A stretch of DNA of 64,000 nucleotides from Streptomyces sp. Ag109_O5-10 (lineage in GTDB: Bacteria > Actinomycetota > Actinomycetes > Streptomycetales > Streptomycetaceae), in NCBI RefSeq assembly GCF_900105755.1, contig NZ_FNTQ01000001.1, positions 6,386,001 through 6,450,000 on the forward strand, in the 5' to 3' direction. Numbering within the stretch: position 1 is the first letter of the stretch; each line of letters opens with the position of its first letter. Positions 27,945 through 36,233 of the stretch are shown here, one piece after another. The notes under the pieces were generated by a model that searched no databases, had not been told where the DNA came from, and worked only from the letters and a program-made list of their open reading frames with translations. Position numbers and translations under genes: made by a program.

Positions 27945-28496
27945 ATGGAAGATCTGAGCCCCGTGGCGTGGCCGCCCCAGCCGATCAGGACCGAGCGGCT
28001 CGTGCTCCGTGAGCCCGAGAACCGGGACCGTGCGGCGTTCGTCGAACTGCTCGCCTCGCCGGAGGTGCACACCTACCTCGGCGGGCCCCGGCCGCGGGAC
28101 GAGGTCGAGCGTGAGCTGCCCGGGGTGCCCGAGCGGTGGCCCGGCAGCTTCGCCGTCGAGCTCGACGGGGCGATGATCGGTCAGGTCCTGCTCAGGAGAG
28201 CGACGGGGCACCGCCGCCCGGCGGCCGAGGGGAAGGCGGACCTCGGCTACCTGTTCCTGCCCCGGGCGTGGGGATGCGGGTACGCGTTCGAGGCGTGCTC
28301 GGCGGCGCTGGGCTGGCTCGACGGCGAACTTCCCGGCGAGCCGGTGGTTCTCGCCACTCAGAGCGCCAACGTCGCCTCGATGCGCCTCGCGGCGAAGCTG
28401 GGCTTCACCGAGGTGGAGCGGTTCGAGGCCTGGGGTGCCGAACAGTGGCTCGGGATGCGGTCCCCGGGCCCGTCGGGAGCCGTCCTCCCGCACTGA
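27945..28496 (+). CDS. GNAT family N-acetyltransferase (RimJ/RimL-like)
   Basis: 183 residues. RTERLVLREPENRDRAAF at 15-32 is the typical RimJ/RimL-type start. The acetyl-CoA site covers GYLFLPRAWGCGYAFEAC (about 100-117), where the last part deviates from the usual GxGYAxEA. C-terminal SANVASMRLAAKLGF is characteristic of the fold. It probably acetylates an amino group of a protein, antibiotic or metabolite; the substrate is unknown. Its 3' end overlaps the open frame of the convergent rhomboid gene, apparently because of a frame break there. Confidence 0.9.
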   Translation: MEDLSPVAWPPQPIRTERLVLREPENRDRAAFVELLASPEVHTYLGGPRPRDEVERELPGVPERWPGSFAVELDGAMIGQVLLRRATGHRRPAAEGKADLGYLFLPRAWGCGYAFEACSAALGWLDGELPGEPVVLATQSANVASMRLAAKLGFTEVERFEAWGAEQWLGMRSPGPSGAVLPH

Positions 28497-29290
28497 GGGC
28501 GGTCAGAGCAGACCGAGGTCGTCGAGCTCCTTGTACAGGTCGGAGCGCGGGGAGTCGGGGCGGGGCTGCGGGGTCCTGCCGCCTGCCGGGGCACGAGGGG
28601 TGAGGTCGCCGGAGGCGGGCGGGGGGCGCGGCGGTCGCGGAAGAGCCAGGCGCCGACCAGGCCGCCGAGCAGCCCGCCGAGGTGGCCGAGCCAGCTCACG
28701 CCGGGGGTGCCGGGGACGGCCACGGTGAGGAGGTAGGCGAACGACGCGCCCATGACGATCCCGATCAGCGTGTCGATCAGGTGCCGGTCGAAGAGGCCGC
28801 GTACGACGACGTAGCCGAAGTACCCGAAGATCAGTCCGCTGGCGCCGACCGTCGCCACGTCGCCGTGCTCGAAGAACCACACCACCAGGCCGCTGCTCAG
28901 CGCGATCAGGAGAGTGAGGCCGAGGAACCGGGCCACTCCCCGGTAGGCGGCGAGGAACCCGAAGACGAACAGCGGGCCGGAGTTGCTCTCGATGTGCGCC
29001 CAGCTCCAGTGCAGCAGCGGGGCGACCAGGATGTCGGGCAGGGTGCCGACGTCGCCGGAGACCACCGCGTAGTCCCGGGAGAGGGCGTAGTGGTCGGAGT
29101 AGTTGGCCAGTTGCACCAGCCAGACGACCGCCAGCAGACCGAACATCACGAAGAACGCCTTCCGCGCCTCCGCGATCATCTGCTCGGGGCTCATCGGTAC
29201 CGGTCGTACTGGTACGGGCCGGTCCTTCTTCGGCTCTTTCTTCGGCCCCTTCTTCGGTTCTTCCGCCGGTTCCTTCTTCGACGTACCCAT
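28358..29290 (-). CDS. Rhomboid family intramembrane serine protease, C-terminus frameshifted as read
   Basis: Six-helix rhomboid protease: catalytic Ser151 in GASGLIFGYFG and His203 in WLGHLGGLLGG, with a Lys/Pro-rich cytoplasmic N-terminus (about residues 1-32). The ATG at 29290 follows GGGGGAG. As read the frame is 310 residues and runs 139 bases into the GNAT gene with an unlikely Ser/Arg/Pro tail. One base of shift at the six-C run (minus strand; 28621-28626) gives an end SDLYKELDDLGLL with a stop at 28503, which resembles Streptomyces rhomboid C-termini and removes the overlap. I read this as an indel, natural or from sequencing. The catalytic core is unaffected. Confidence 0.85.
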   Translation of the reverse strand: MGTSKKEPAEEPKKGPKKEPKKDRPVPVRPVPMSPEQMIAEARKAFFVMFGLLAVVWLVQLANYSDHYALSRDYAVVSGDVGTLPDILVAPLLHWSWAHIESNSGPLFVFGFLAAYRGVARFLGLTLLIALSSGLVVWFFEHGDVATVGASGLIFGYFGYVVVRGLFDRHLIDTLIGIVMGASFAYLLTVAVPGTPGVSWLGHLGGLLGGLVGAWLFRDRRAPRPPPATSPLVPRQAAGPRSPAPTPRAPTCTRSSTTSVCSDRPQCGRTAPDGPGDRIPSHCSAPQASNRSTSVKPSFAARRIEATLAL

Positions 29291-29394
29291 GGCGGGCTCC
29301 CCCCTCGAACCGCTCGAACGCCATCGGCGTCCCCACCACGGCGCACTCTACGGCAGCCCACCGACAGCGGCCGAGACCCGGCTACAGCGCCCGG

Positions 29395-30501
29395 CTACAG
29401 GGCCGGTTCCGCCCACAGATCCGCCGGTACCACGCCGACGGAACGGCCGTGTGGGTCCAGCAGGCGGCCGAGGAGTTTGTCCTGGCGCAGGGTGACGACC
29501 CGGTCCGCGATGTCGAGGGCCGGGTGGGCCGTCGCCAGGTGGGTCTCCAGGCGGAGGATGTCGCTGACCGAGTGCAGGCTGGCCTGGAGGATGAGGTTCT
29601 GCGGGCCGCTGATGGCGGCGCAGTTGCGGGTCTCGGGGAGGCGGATGAGGGACTGGCCGACCCCGGGGAGGTCGGCGGGCGGCACCCTGGCCCAGAAGGT
29701 GACGGCGACCGGCCAGCCGCCGAGGGGACGGGCGAAGTCGCAGCGGAAGCGGAGCAGCCCGTGGCGGGTGAGGGCCTCGACGCGGCGCTTGGCGGTGGAG
29801 AGGCTGACGCCCAGGTCCCGCGCCAGGGTCTGGTAGGGCGCGCGGCCGTCGTGGGCGAGACGGACGGCGAGGGCGCGGTCGGCGGGGGTGAGCTGCCGGT
29901 GGGTTGTCCGCTGCGCGGCGGGTGCGGGTTCCTGGGCCGTCAACCGGGCGCGCTGGGCCGGGGCGAGGGCGGCGATGCGCCAGTGGCCGCCCTCGGTGAA
30001 CATGTGGGTGACGATCCGGGACCGTACGGCGGTGATGCCCGGCAGGTGGGGGAGCAGGTCGAGCGCGTAGCGGGACAGGGCCGGCAGGTCGGGGGCGGCG
30101 ACCGTGGCGAGGATGTCGTGGCCCGAGGCCGTCCGCTCGATCGTCACCATGTGGGGGTGGGCGCTCAGGGCCTCGGCGACCCGGGCCGTGGTTCCCGGGG
30201 CGCAGTCGATCACGACGTACGCCACGCAGATCTGCTCCAGCAGGCGCGGGCCGGGCGAGAAGCCGACCCAGGCCGTGCCCTGCGCGGAGAGGCGGTGGAA
30301 GCGGCGGGCCACCGTGACCGGGTCGACGCCCAGGGCGCGGCCGAGCTCGGTCCAGGAGGCGCGCGGGCTCAGCTGCAGCGCGTTGATCAGCGCCAGTTCG
30401 TCCTCGGTCAGCAGGGGAGGTACGGGCGGGAGGGCGGCAGCATCCTGCGTCTGCTCGTCGTGCGAGCCGGAATCCTGCGTTTCGGAGCCGATGTGCGCCA
30501 C
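29395..30501 (-). CDS. Double-domain Lrp/AsnC family regulator
   Basis: About 368 residues from the GTG at 30501 (VAHIGSETQD). The frame also opens at 30567, but that would overlap the divergent oxidase start. Two Lrp/AsnC units in tandem: helix-turn-helix around ELALINALQLSPRASWTELGRALGVDPVTVARR, then an AsnC ligand domain; a second HTH around DGRAPYQTLARDLGVSLSTAKRRVEAL and a second ligand domain. The fused form probably works as a dimer of two-domain chains. It is divergent from the FMN oxidase with a 64-base shared promoter region, so it most likely controls that gene in response to an amino or hydroxy acid. Confidence 0.88.
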   Translation of the reverse strand: MAHIGSETQDSGSHDEQTQDAAALPPVPPLLTEDELALINALQLSPRASWTELGRALGVDPVTVARRFHRLSAQGTAWVGFSPGPRLLEQICVAYVVIDCAPGTTARVAEALSAHPHMVTIERTASGHDILATVAAPDLPALSRYALDLLPHLPGITAVRSRIVTHMFTEGGHWRIAALAPAQRARLTAQEPAPAAQRTTHRQLTPADRALAVRLAHDGRAPYQTLARDLGVSLSTAKRRVEALTRHGLLRFRCDFARPLGGWPVAVTFWARVPPADLPGVGQSLIRLPETRNCAAISGPQNLILQASLHSVSDILRLETHLATAHPALDIADRVVTLRQDKLLGRLLDPHGRSVGVVPADLWAEPAL

Positions 30502-30565
30502 TCTCCCATTGTGGACTTCCAGGGGCCCGCACCTCGCGGGCGCAGCCGTGAAGAAGGGCCGGAGC

Positions 30566-31726
30566 ATGGCGTTCGCCGACTACCAGAACGAGATCTACCT
30601 CGACGGGCTGCGCGGTGTGGTGCCGCGGTTCCCGATGTCGTACGGCGACCTGGAGCCGCTGGCCCTGGCCGCGCTGCCCCCCGCCGTGCGCTCGTACGTC
30701 GCGGGCGGCGCCGGTGACGAGCGGACCCAGCGGGCCAATGTCGCCGCGTTCGAGCGCTGGGGTCTGGTGCCGCGCATGCTGGTGGGGGCCGCGGAACGGG
30801 ACCTGTCCGTCGACCTGTTCGGGATGCGGCTGCCCTCGCCGCTGTTCATGGCCCCGGTCGGGGTGGTCGGGCTGTGCGCGCAGGACGGTCACGGTGACCT
30901 CGCCGTCGCCCGCGCCGCCGCCCGTACCGGCGTACCGATGGTGGCCTCCACGCTGACCGTCGACCCGCTGGAGCAGGTGGCCGCCGAGTTCGGCGACACC
31001 CCCGGCTTCTTCCAGCTCTACACCCCCACCGACCGTGAACTGGCCGAGAGCCTGGTGCACCGGGCCGAGAAGGCCGGGTTCAAGGGGATCGTGGTCACCC
31101 TCGACACCTGGATCACGGGCTGGCGGCCGCGTGACCTGAGCACCGGCAACTTCCCGCAGCTGCGCGGGAACTGCCTGGCCAACTACACCGGCGACCCCGT
31201 CTTCCGGGCCCGCCTCGGCAAGAACCCGGAGGACGACCCGCAGGGCGCCGTCGCGCTCTGGGCGGGGATCTTCGGCAACCCGCTCACCTGGGACGACCTG
31301 CCCTGGCTGCGGTCGATCACCGACCTGCCGCTGATCCTCAAGGGGCTCTGCCACCCCGAGGACGTCCGCCGCGCCAAGGACGCCGGGGTGGACGGCGTCT
31401 ACTGCTCCAACCACGGCGGCCGCCAGGCCAACGGCGGGCTGCCCGCCCTCGACGTGCTGCCGGAGGTGGTCGAGGCCGCAGACGGCCTGCCCGTCCTGTT
31501 CGACTCCGGGGTCCGGACGGGCGCCGACATCGTCAAGGCCGTCGCGCTGGGCGCCACCGCCGTGGGCGTCGGCCGCCCCTACGCGTACGGACTCGCAGTC
31601 GGCGGTGAGCCCGGCCTCGTCCACGTCCTGCGGGCGCTGCTCGCCGAGGCCGACCTGATCATGGCCGTCGACGGCTACCCGACGCTCGCCGACCTGACGC
31701 CGGAGGCGCTGCGCCGGGTCGCCTGA
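30566..31726 (+). CDS. FMN-dependent alpha-hydroxy-acid oxidase (lactate 2-monooxygenase-like)
   Basis: 386 residues. Flavoenzyme of the lactate oxidase/monooxygenase family oxidising an (S)-2-hydroxy acid. FMN-barrel landmarks: MAPVGVVGL (about 93-101), FFQLYTP, and the catalytic segment YCSNHGGRQANGG with His near 283, then FDSGVRTGADIVKAVALGATAVGVGRP. The inserted stretch NFPQLRGNCLANYTGDPVF and the length match the mycobacterial lactate 2-monooxygenase type better than short lactate oxidases. The ATG at 30566 follows GAAGAAGGGCCGGAG. Divergent from the double Lrp regulator, which suggests substrate-controlled expression. Confidence 0.9.
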   Translation: MAFADYQNEIYLDGLRGVVPRFPMSYGDLEPLALAALPPAVRSYVAGGAGDERTQRANVAAFERWGLVPRMLVGAAERDLSVDLFGMRLPSPLFMAPVGVVGLCAQDGHGDLAVARAAARTGVPMVASTLTVDPLEQVAAEFGDTPGFFQLYTPTDRELAESLVHRAEKAGFKGIVVTLDTWITGWRPRDLSTGNFPQLRGNCLANYTGDPVFRARLGKNPEDDPQGAVALWAGIFGNPLTWDDLPWLRSITDLPLILKGLCHPEDVRRAKDAGVDGVYCSNHGGRQANGGLPALDVLPEVVEAADGLPVLFDSGVRTGADIVKAVALGATAVGVGRPYAYGLAVGGEPGLVHVLRALLAEADLIMAVDGYPTLADLTPEALRRVA

Positions 31727-31743
31727 CCGGCGGGCCGCCGGTC
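31725..31743 (+). terminator. Hairpin terminator of the oxidase gene
   Basis: GACCGGCGG-G-CCGCCGGTC is a perfect 9-bp stem overlapping the stop codon of the FMN oxidase. There is no T-run, so its strength is uncertain. Confidence 0.5.
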
Positions 31744-31858
31744 CCTCAGCCGGTCCCGGCCGTGACCGGAACGGTCCTGGTCATGATGCTCTGCCCTGCT
31801 TCCAACCGGACAGAATCGACAAAGGATGCATAGCACGCCCAGTCGATATGGTGAGCAT

Positions 31859-32425
31859 ATGACCGCGACCCGAGGGGACGCGCGCCGCCGCGAGCAGGTG
31901 CTCGCGGCGGCGCTGACCGTCTTCGCCACGTTCGGCTATCGCAAGACGTCGATGGACGCGGTGGCCCGCGCCGCCGACATCTCCCGCCCCGGCCTGTACT
32001 TCCTCTTCTCGGGCAAGGAGGAGCTCTTCCGCGAGACCGTGCGGCAGGAGCTGGACCGGGCGCTCGCGGACGTCCGCGCGGCACTGGCCGCACCCGGCGC
32101 GGACCTCGAAGCCCGCCTGGTGGCCGCGCTCGACGCCAACCTCGGCCGGTACGTCGGCACTCATCTCAACGAGGGCGTCGACGAACTCCTCGAGCACGGC
32201 ACCGCACAGCTCCACGACATGGGCGACGACCACCGAAACGCCTTCCTGGACGCGCTGGCCGAGGCGATCACCGACGCCGGCCGGCCGGCGGCAGGCCACG
32301 CCACACCCCGCCAGATCGCCGAGGTCCTGCAGGCGGCCGGCGAGGGCTGGAAACACCGCGTCGGCGACCGGGCGGAGTTCGTGCGCAAGCTGGGGGTGGC
32401 GGTCGCGGTGGCGCTGCGGACGTAG
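31859..32425 (+). CDS. TetR family transcriptional regulator
   Basis: 188 residues from the ATG at 31859 (MTATRGDARRREQV). An upstream ATG at 31826 has its AAAGG too close to serve as a ribosome-binding site. The helix-turn-helix is at about 10-55 (VFATFGYRKTSMDAVARAADISRPGLYFLF). The C-terminal ligand domain is unassigned. It is convergent with the SDR gene, which has its own regulator at 33616; the targets of this protein are not evident. Confidence 0.9.
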   Translation: MTATRGDARRREQVLAAALTVFATFGYRKTSMDAVARAADISRPGLYFLFSGKEELFRETVRQELDRALADVRAALAAPGADLEARLVAALDANLGRYVGTHLNEGVDELLEHGTAQLHDMGDDHRNAFLDALAEAITDAGRPAAGHATPRQIAEVLQAAGEGWKHRVGDRAEFVRKLGVAVAVALRT

Positions 32426-32477
32426 GACCGCGCCCAAGGGCTTGCCACGGTGACCGGCGGCTCGACGGGGGCGGGCC

Positions 32478-33440
32478 TCAGGCGGGGACCGTCCCCGTCG
32501 TCGCCAGCAGGTCGGTGGAGAGCCGCCACAGGCGGGCCGCGCGGTCGGGGTCCAGGGCGTGGGCGGCCACTCCCCGGCGGATGCCGGGCCGGTGCGGGCC
32601 GGCCTCGACGCAGTCCTCGAAGTACCGCCCGGTCACGCCCTCGACCAGCGGCGAGGCGGCGAGCAGCGCCGAGGTGGCGGCACCCTGTGCGATGTCCTTC
32701 CAGGACACGTCGGTACTGGTGGCGTCGAACGAAGCGGGGCTGTTGGAGATGTCCCCGATGTGGCGCCCCAGCCGGGTGCTGGTGATGCGGCCGGGGTTGA
32801 GGGCGTTGACGGTGACCTGGTCGGGGGCCCAGCGGCGGGCCGCCTCGACGGTGAACAGGACGTTGGCGGTCTTGGACTGGCTGTAGGCGGCCCAGGGGTC
32901 GTAGGGGTGCCGCTCGAAGTTGACGTCGTCGAAGAGGACGTCGCCGTTGACGTGGCCGACCGAGCTGACCGCGACGACGCGTGCGCCGTGCGCCGCGGCG
33001 AGGGCGCCGTGCAGGCCGGTGGCGAGGGCGAAGTGGCCGAGGTGGTTGGTGGCGAACTGCATCTCCCAGCCCTCCCGCGTCCGCTGGAGCGGCGTGGCCA
33101 TGACGCCGGCGTTGAGGACGAGGATGTGCAGCGGGCCCTGCCAGGCATCGGCGAAGGCGCGCACGGAGCGCTGGTCGGCGAGGTCGGCGAGGGCGGCGCG
33201 TACGCTGCCCGGTCCGCTCGCCGGAGTGATCTCCTCGGCCGCCCGCATCCCTGCCGCCAGGTCGCGGACGCCGATGGTGACCTCGGCGCCGGCGGCGGCG
33301 AGGACGCGCGCGGTCTCGCGTCCGATGCCGGAGGCTCCGCCGGTGACGACGGCGCGCCTGCCGCCGAGGTCGACACCGGTGAGCACCTCGGCGGCGGTGC
33401 TCAGGGCTCCGAAGGGGGTGGTGACGAGGGAACGGGACAT
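32478..33440 (-). CDS. Short-chain dehydrogenase/reductase (retinol-dehydrogenase-like)
   Basis: 320 residues from the ATG at 33440, with GGAG seven bases upstream. Rossmann motif TGGASGIG at 33-40, NAG at 110-112, and the catalytic triad Ser160 (VSSVG), Tyr186 and Lys190 in YSQSK. The extended C-terminus (VTGRYFEDC) is typical of the large-SDR group that reduces aldehydes or oxidises alcohols with NADP. Divergent from the TetR gene at 33616, with two strong palindromes between them. Confidence 0.93.
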   Translation of the reverse strand: MSRSLVTTPFGALSTAAEVLTGVDLGGRRAVVTGGASGIGRETARVLAAAGAEVTIGVRDLAAGMRAAEEITPASGPGSVRAALADLADQRSVRAFADAWQGPLHILVLNAGVMATPLQRTREGWEMQFATNHLGHFALATGLHGALAAAHGARVVAVSSVGHVNGDVLFDDVNFERHPYDPWAAYSQSKTANVLFTVEAARRWAPDQVTVNALNPGRITSTRLGRHIGDISNSPASFDATSTDVSWKDIAQGAATSALLAASPLVEGVTGRYFEDCVEAGPHRPGIRRGVAAHALDPDRAARLWRLSTDLLATTGTVPA

Positions 33441-33531
33441 GGGGCACTCCAGGGGAAGGTGGTGGAACGGGGTGGGCGCGGCTGAGGGCGCGGCCGGTGG
33501 CGTCGGGGCAGGGGCCGTCGTACGCTCATAT

Positions 33532-33580
33532 CCGGAACTGGTTCCGGTTCGCTCTTCGACAGTAAGCGGAACCGGTTCCG
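33532..33580. promoter_or_regulatory. Twin palindromic operators between SDR and TetR genes
   Basis: CCGGAACTGGTTCCGG at 33532-33547 and CGGAACCGGTTCCG at 33567-33580, both built on GGAACNGGTTCC and 35 bases apart. Two near-identical perfect inverted repeats in a divergent spacer are the classic signature of a self-regulating TetR repressor. Confidence 0.8.
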
Positions 33581-33615
33581 GTTGCAAGTGGCGGTGACAC
33601 GAGGAGGGGGCTGGG

Positions 33616-34230
33616 TTGACCGGCATCGACGAGGGTGCGGCGACGTCCCGCAGGCCGTTGCGCGCGGATGCGCGGCGCAACGAGGACCGGCTGCTGGAGG
33701 CCGCGGCGGCGGCGTTCGCCCGTGAGGGGGCGGGTGCCTCGGTCAAGGACATCGCCCGTCAGGCGGGCGTCGGCGTCGGCACGCTCTACCGCAGGTTCCC
33801 CGCCAAGGAGTTGCTCATCGAGGCCGTCTACCGGCACGAGGTGCAGCGCCTGTGCGAAGCGGCGGAGGAGCTGGCGGCCGCGCTGCCGGCGGTGGCGGCG
33901 CTGCGGGCGTGGATGGAGCGGTTCATCGACTTCATGGCGGCGAAGCAGGGGATGGCCGACGCGTTGCGGGTGATCCTGACCGACGAGAGCGAGAAGCTGC
34001 ACACCCGCACCCTGCTGGTCGACGCGATCGCCCACCTGCTGGGCGCGGGGGAGGGGGCGTCGGCGGTGCGGCCCGGGGTGGACGCGCGTGACGTGCTGAT
34101 GGCGCTCGGCGGGATCAGCCTGATGGCGGCGAACGAGGGACAGCGCGAACTGGCCGGCCGGCTCATCGACTTGCTGCTGCGCGGGGTGGCGGGGGACCCG
34201 GGAGGGGCGGAGCCACGGAAACCCTGTTGA
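33616..34230 (+). CDS. TetR family regulator of the divergent SDR
   Basis: 204 residues, starting at the TTG at 33616 (read as Met) with AGGAGGGGG six bases upstream. Helix-turn-helix at about 25-72 (FAREGAGASVKDIARQAGVGVGTLYRRFPAKE). The C-terminal helical domain is probably of the TetR_C_33-like type. Transcribed away from the SDR gene and likely to bind the paired GGAACNGGTTCC sites. The ligand is presumably a hydrophobic aldehyde or alcohol related to the SDR substrate. Confidence 0.92.
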   Translation: MTGIDEGAATSRRPLRADARRNEDRLLEAAAAAFAREGAGASVKDIARQAGVGVGTLYRRFPAKELLIEAVYRHEVQRLCEAAEELAAALPAVAALRAWMERFIDFMAAKQGMADALRVILTDESEKLHTRTLLVDAIAHLLGAGEGASAVRPGVDARDVLMALGGISLMAANEGQRELAGRLIDLLLRGVAGDPGGAEPRKPC

Positions 34231-34264
34231 GGGACCGGGCGGTCCTGCGGAAGGCTCCGCGGTC

Positions 34265-34825
34265 ATGGAGTTCTTCTGTTACCACCGGGACCGGGCCGGC
34301 TCCCTCGCCCTGCGCAGGGAACTGGCGGAGGACCACTGGGCCTACATGGACCGGTACGCGGACGTGCTGATCGCCCGTGGGCCGACTTTCGCCGCCGACG
34401 GTGAGACGCCCACCGGGAGCGTGCACGCCGTCGATCTGCCCGATGCGGCCGCCGCCCGTGCCTTCGCCTTCGACGAGCCCACCTACCAGGCCGGTGTGTA
34501 CCGGGACGTACTGCTGCGGCGGTGGCGCAACCTGCTGGGGCGCACCATGTGGGAGTTCCCGGGCGGACGGGCCGGTGGCGACCGGTATCTCGTGCTCGGC
34601 CTCGGGCCGGCTCGGGCCACCGCCGACGATCTCCGTCTGCCCACCGGCGCCGACCACGACGAGCTGATCGCTTTCGGGCCGCTGCTGTCCGACGACGCCA
34701 CCACCTGGGTGGGGACCGCCGCGCTGGTCCGGGCCGCGGATCCGGACTCGGCACGGGCCGTTCTGGCTCCCGCCCCGTACGCGGACGTCGAGGTGCACGA
34801 CTGGGAGTTCGGCGGACGACGGTGA
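34265..34825 (+). CDS. Protein with two YCII-related domains
   Basis: 186 residues. Two ferredoxin-like YciI-type units in tandem: MEFFCYHRDRAGSLALRRELAEDHWAY with conserved His, then RGPTFAADGETPTGSVHAVDL; second unit GPLLSDDATTWVGTAALVRAADPDSARAVL followed by APYADVEVHDWEF. YciI-like proteins are small dimeric barrel proteins, some with dehalogenase or lyase activity; the function here is unknown. It begins 34 bases after the TetR stop on the same strand and could be co-transcribed. Confidence 0.85.
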   Translation: MEFFCYHRDRAGSLALRRELAEDHWAYMDRYADVLIARGPTFAADGETPTGSVHAVDLPDAAAARAFAFDEPTYQAGVYRDVLLRRWRNLLGRTMWEFPGGRAGGDRYLVLGLGPARATADDLRLPTGADHDELIAFGPLLSDDATTWVGTAALVRAADPDSARAVLAPAPYADVEVHDWEFGGRR

Positions 34826-34924
34826 TCAGGCGTCGACGCCCGGAGGCCTGCCGCCGACGCCGGGTGGGCGGAGCCGAGGACGATGCGGTGGAGGCGAGCC
34901 GTGCGCGCGGTGCACGGCATCCCT

Positions 34925-35857
34925 TTACCGGACCAGCAACTCCGCGAGTGCGTCGGCGAATTCCGTGATGCGGTCCGGCTGAGGGCCGCCGCGTGCGCTA
35001 CGGAAACCGTGTCGGCGGCCCCAGAATGCCGTCTGGACGGCGTGGAACTGGGCCCAGCGCCGGACACGTTCGCGGTCCAGCTCCGCCGACTCTGCGAACA
35101 CGTCCAGCAGGCGGAGGGACGCTTTCGTCAGGTCACCGGCGCCCATGAGCGTCAGGGCGCGGGATTTCAGCAACGTACCGCCGTCGTACGCCGGATCTCC
35201 CACGTATCCCTTCGGGTCGACCGCCAGCCAGGGTTCCCGGTCCGCCCGTAGGATGTTCCGCGCGTGCAGGTCGCCGTGGACGAGGGTGTCCGGCTGGGTC
35301 CGGCCCAGTTCGCGGGTGGTGGCGACGGCCGCGTCCACCACGCGGGGCGGCAGCGCGTGGGGCATCTCCACAGCGTCCCTCCGCAACTCCGTCTCCCACG
35401 CCTGCGCGCGCTCCTTCAACCGCGGCAGGCCCGGTGGTGCCGCAACGGCCAGGCGGTGGTTCAGGCGGCCCGCGACCGCCACCACCGTCGCGTCGTCGGA
35501 CTCGAGCGCCGCCAGCGTCGACGTGTGGGCCCGTTCCAGGAGAAGGGCGAAACGGGCGTCGTCCCGTCGGTGGAGGACGACCGCTCCCCGGCCCGCCCAC
35601 GCCTCGAACGCGTCCGGCTCGTGGACGTTCCCGGGGTGCGGGAAGGACACCTTCAGGACCGCCGGCCCGCCGGCCGGCCGCTGCCGTACGGGGACGATCA
35701 CCCCCACGCCGCCGTGCGTCACCCCGCCGTCCGGCACGCAGTCCCAGCGGTCCAGTAACTCGTCGACTATTGCCGGGAGTTCGGCGATCCAGGCCGCCCC
35801 GCGGTCGCCCTCGCGCTCGATCGTGCCGCGTACCAGTGCCTCCGGGATACCGATCAT
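34925..35857 (-). CDS. Aminoglycoside/hydroxyurea phosphotransferase-family kinase
   Basis: 310 residues of the APH(6)/hydroxyurea-phosphotransferase group. N-terminal lobe with AVLKVSFPHPGNVHEPDAFEAW. Catalytic loop VHGDLHARNIL (about 210-220), and metal-binding AVDPKGYVGDPAYD shortly after. In streptomycetes this family includes streptomycin 6-phosphotransferases but also kinases of unrelated small molecules. There is no biosynthetic cluster nearby, so antibiotic resistance is possible but not shown. Confidence 0.9.
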   Translation of the reverse strand: MIGIPEALVRGTIEREGDRGAAWIAELPAIVDELLDRWDCVPDGGVTHGGVGVIVPVRQRPAGGPAVLKVSFPHPGNVHEPDAFEAWAGRGAVVLHRRDDARFALLLERAHTSTLAALESDDATVVAVAGRLNHRLAVAAPPGLPRLKERAQAWETELRRDAVEMPHALPPRVVDAAVATTRELGRTQPDTLVHGDLHARNILRADREPWLAVDPKGYVGDPAYDGGTLLKSRALTLMGAGDLTKASLRLLDVFAESAELDRERVRRWAQFHAVQTAFWGRRHGFRSARGGPQPDRITEFADALAELLVR

Positions 35858-35882
35858 CCCGGCACCCTATGCGCGGGACCGG

Positions 35883-36233
35883 CTACGCGGCCCGTACCTC
35901 GTACGCCGTCACCCGTACCGTCTCGTCGTCGAGGCAGGCGCCGGTCTCCAGGTCGAAGCGCTGCTTGAGGAGGGGCGAGGCCACGAACGGGCGGTTCCGG
36001 TGGGTGCCGGTCAGGCCGCGGGAGAGGACCGCCGCGCCGCCGAAGGGGTCGCGGTTGTCGATGGCGTAGAGGCGGTCGGCGCGGTCGCGGAAGACGGCCG
36101 CCTGGTGGCCGTCCGGGAGGAGTACGGCCACCCCGCGGCCGGGGGTGAGCAGGCTCAGGTCGCACACGGTGAACCAGGAGTCCGACAGCCGGAGCTGAAC
36201 CTTCAGGCCGGTGGTCTCGGGGGCCAGGGTCAT
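35883..36233 (-). CDS. nirD: Assimilatory nitrite reductase small subunit
   Basis: 116-residue NirD with a Rieske-like fold but no visible CxH/CxxH cluster ligands, as in other assimilatory NirD proteins. MTLAPETTGLKVQLRLSD start, YAIDNRDPFGGAAVLSRG and FVASPLLKQRFDLETG are family landmarks. Its ATG overlaps the nirB stop codon by four bases (ATGA), implying coupled translation. Last gene of the nirB-nirD operon. Confidence 0.95.
   Translation of the reverse strand: MTLAPETTGLKVQLRLSDSWFTVCDLSLLTPGRGVAVLLPDGHQAAVFRDRADRLYAIDNRDPFGGAAVLSRGLTGTHRNRPFVASPLLKQRFDLETGACLDDETVRVTAYEVRAA

Noticed and set aside
34925..35857. Antibiotic resistance gene of a biosynthetic cluster
   Set aside because: The kinase family includes streptomycin phosphotransferases, but no biosynthetic genes are near and the substrate cannot be read from sequence.
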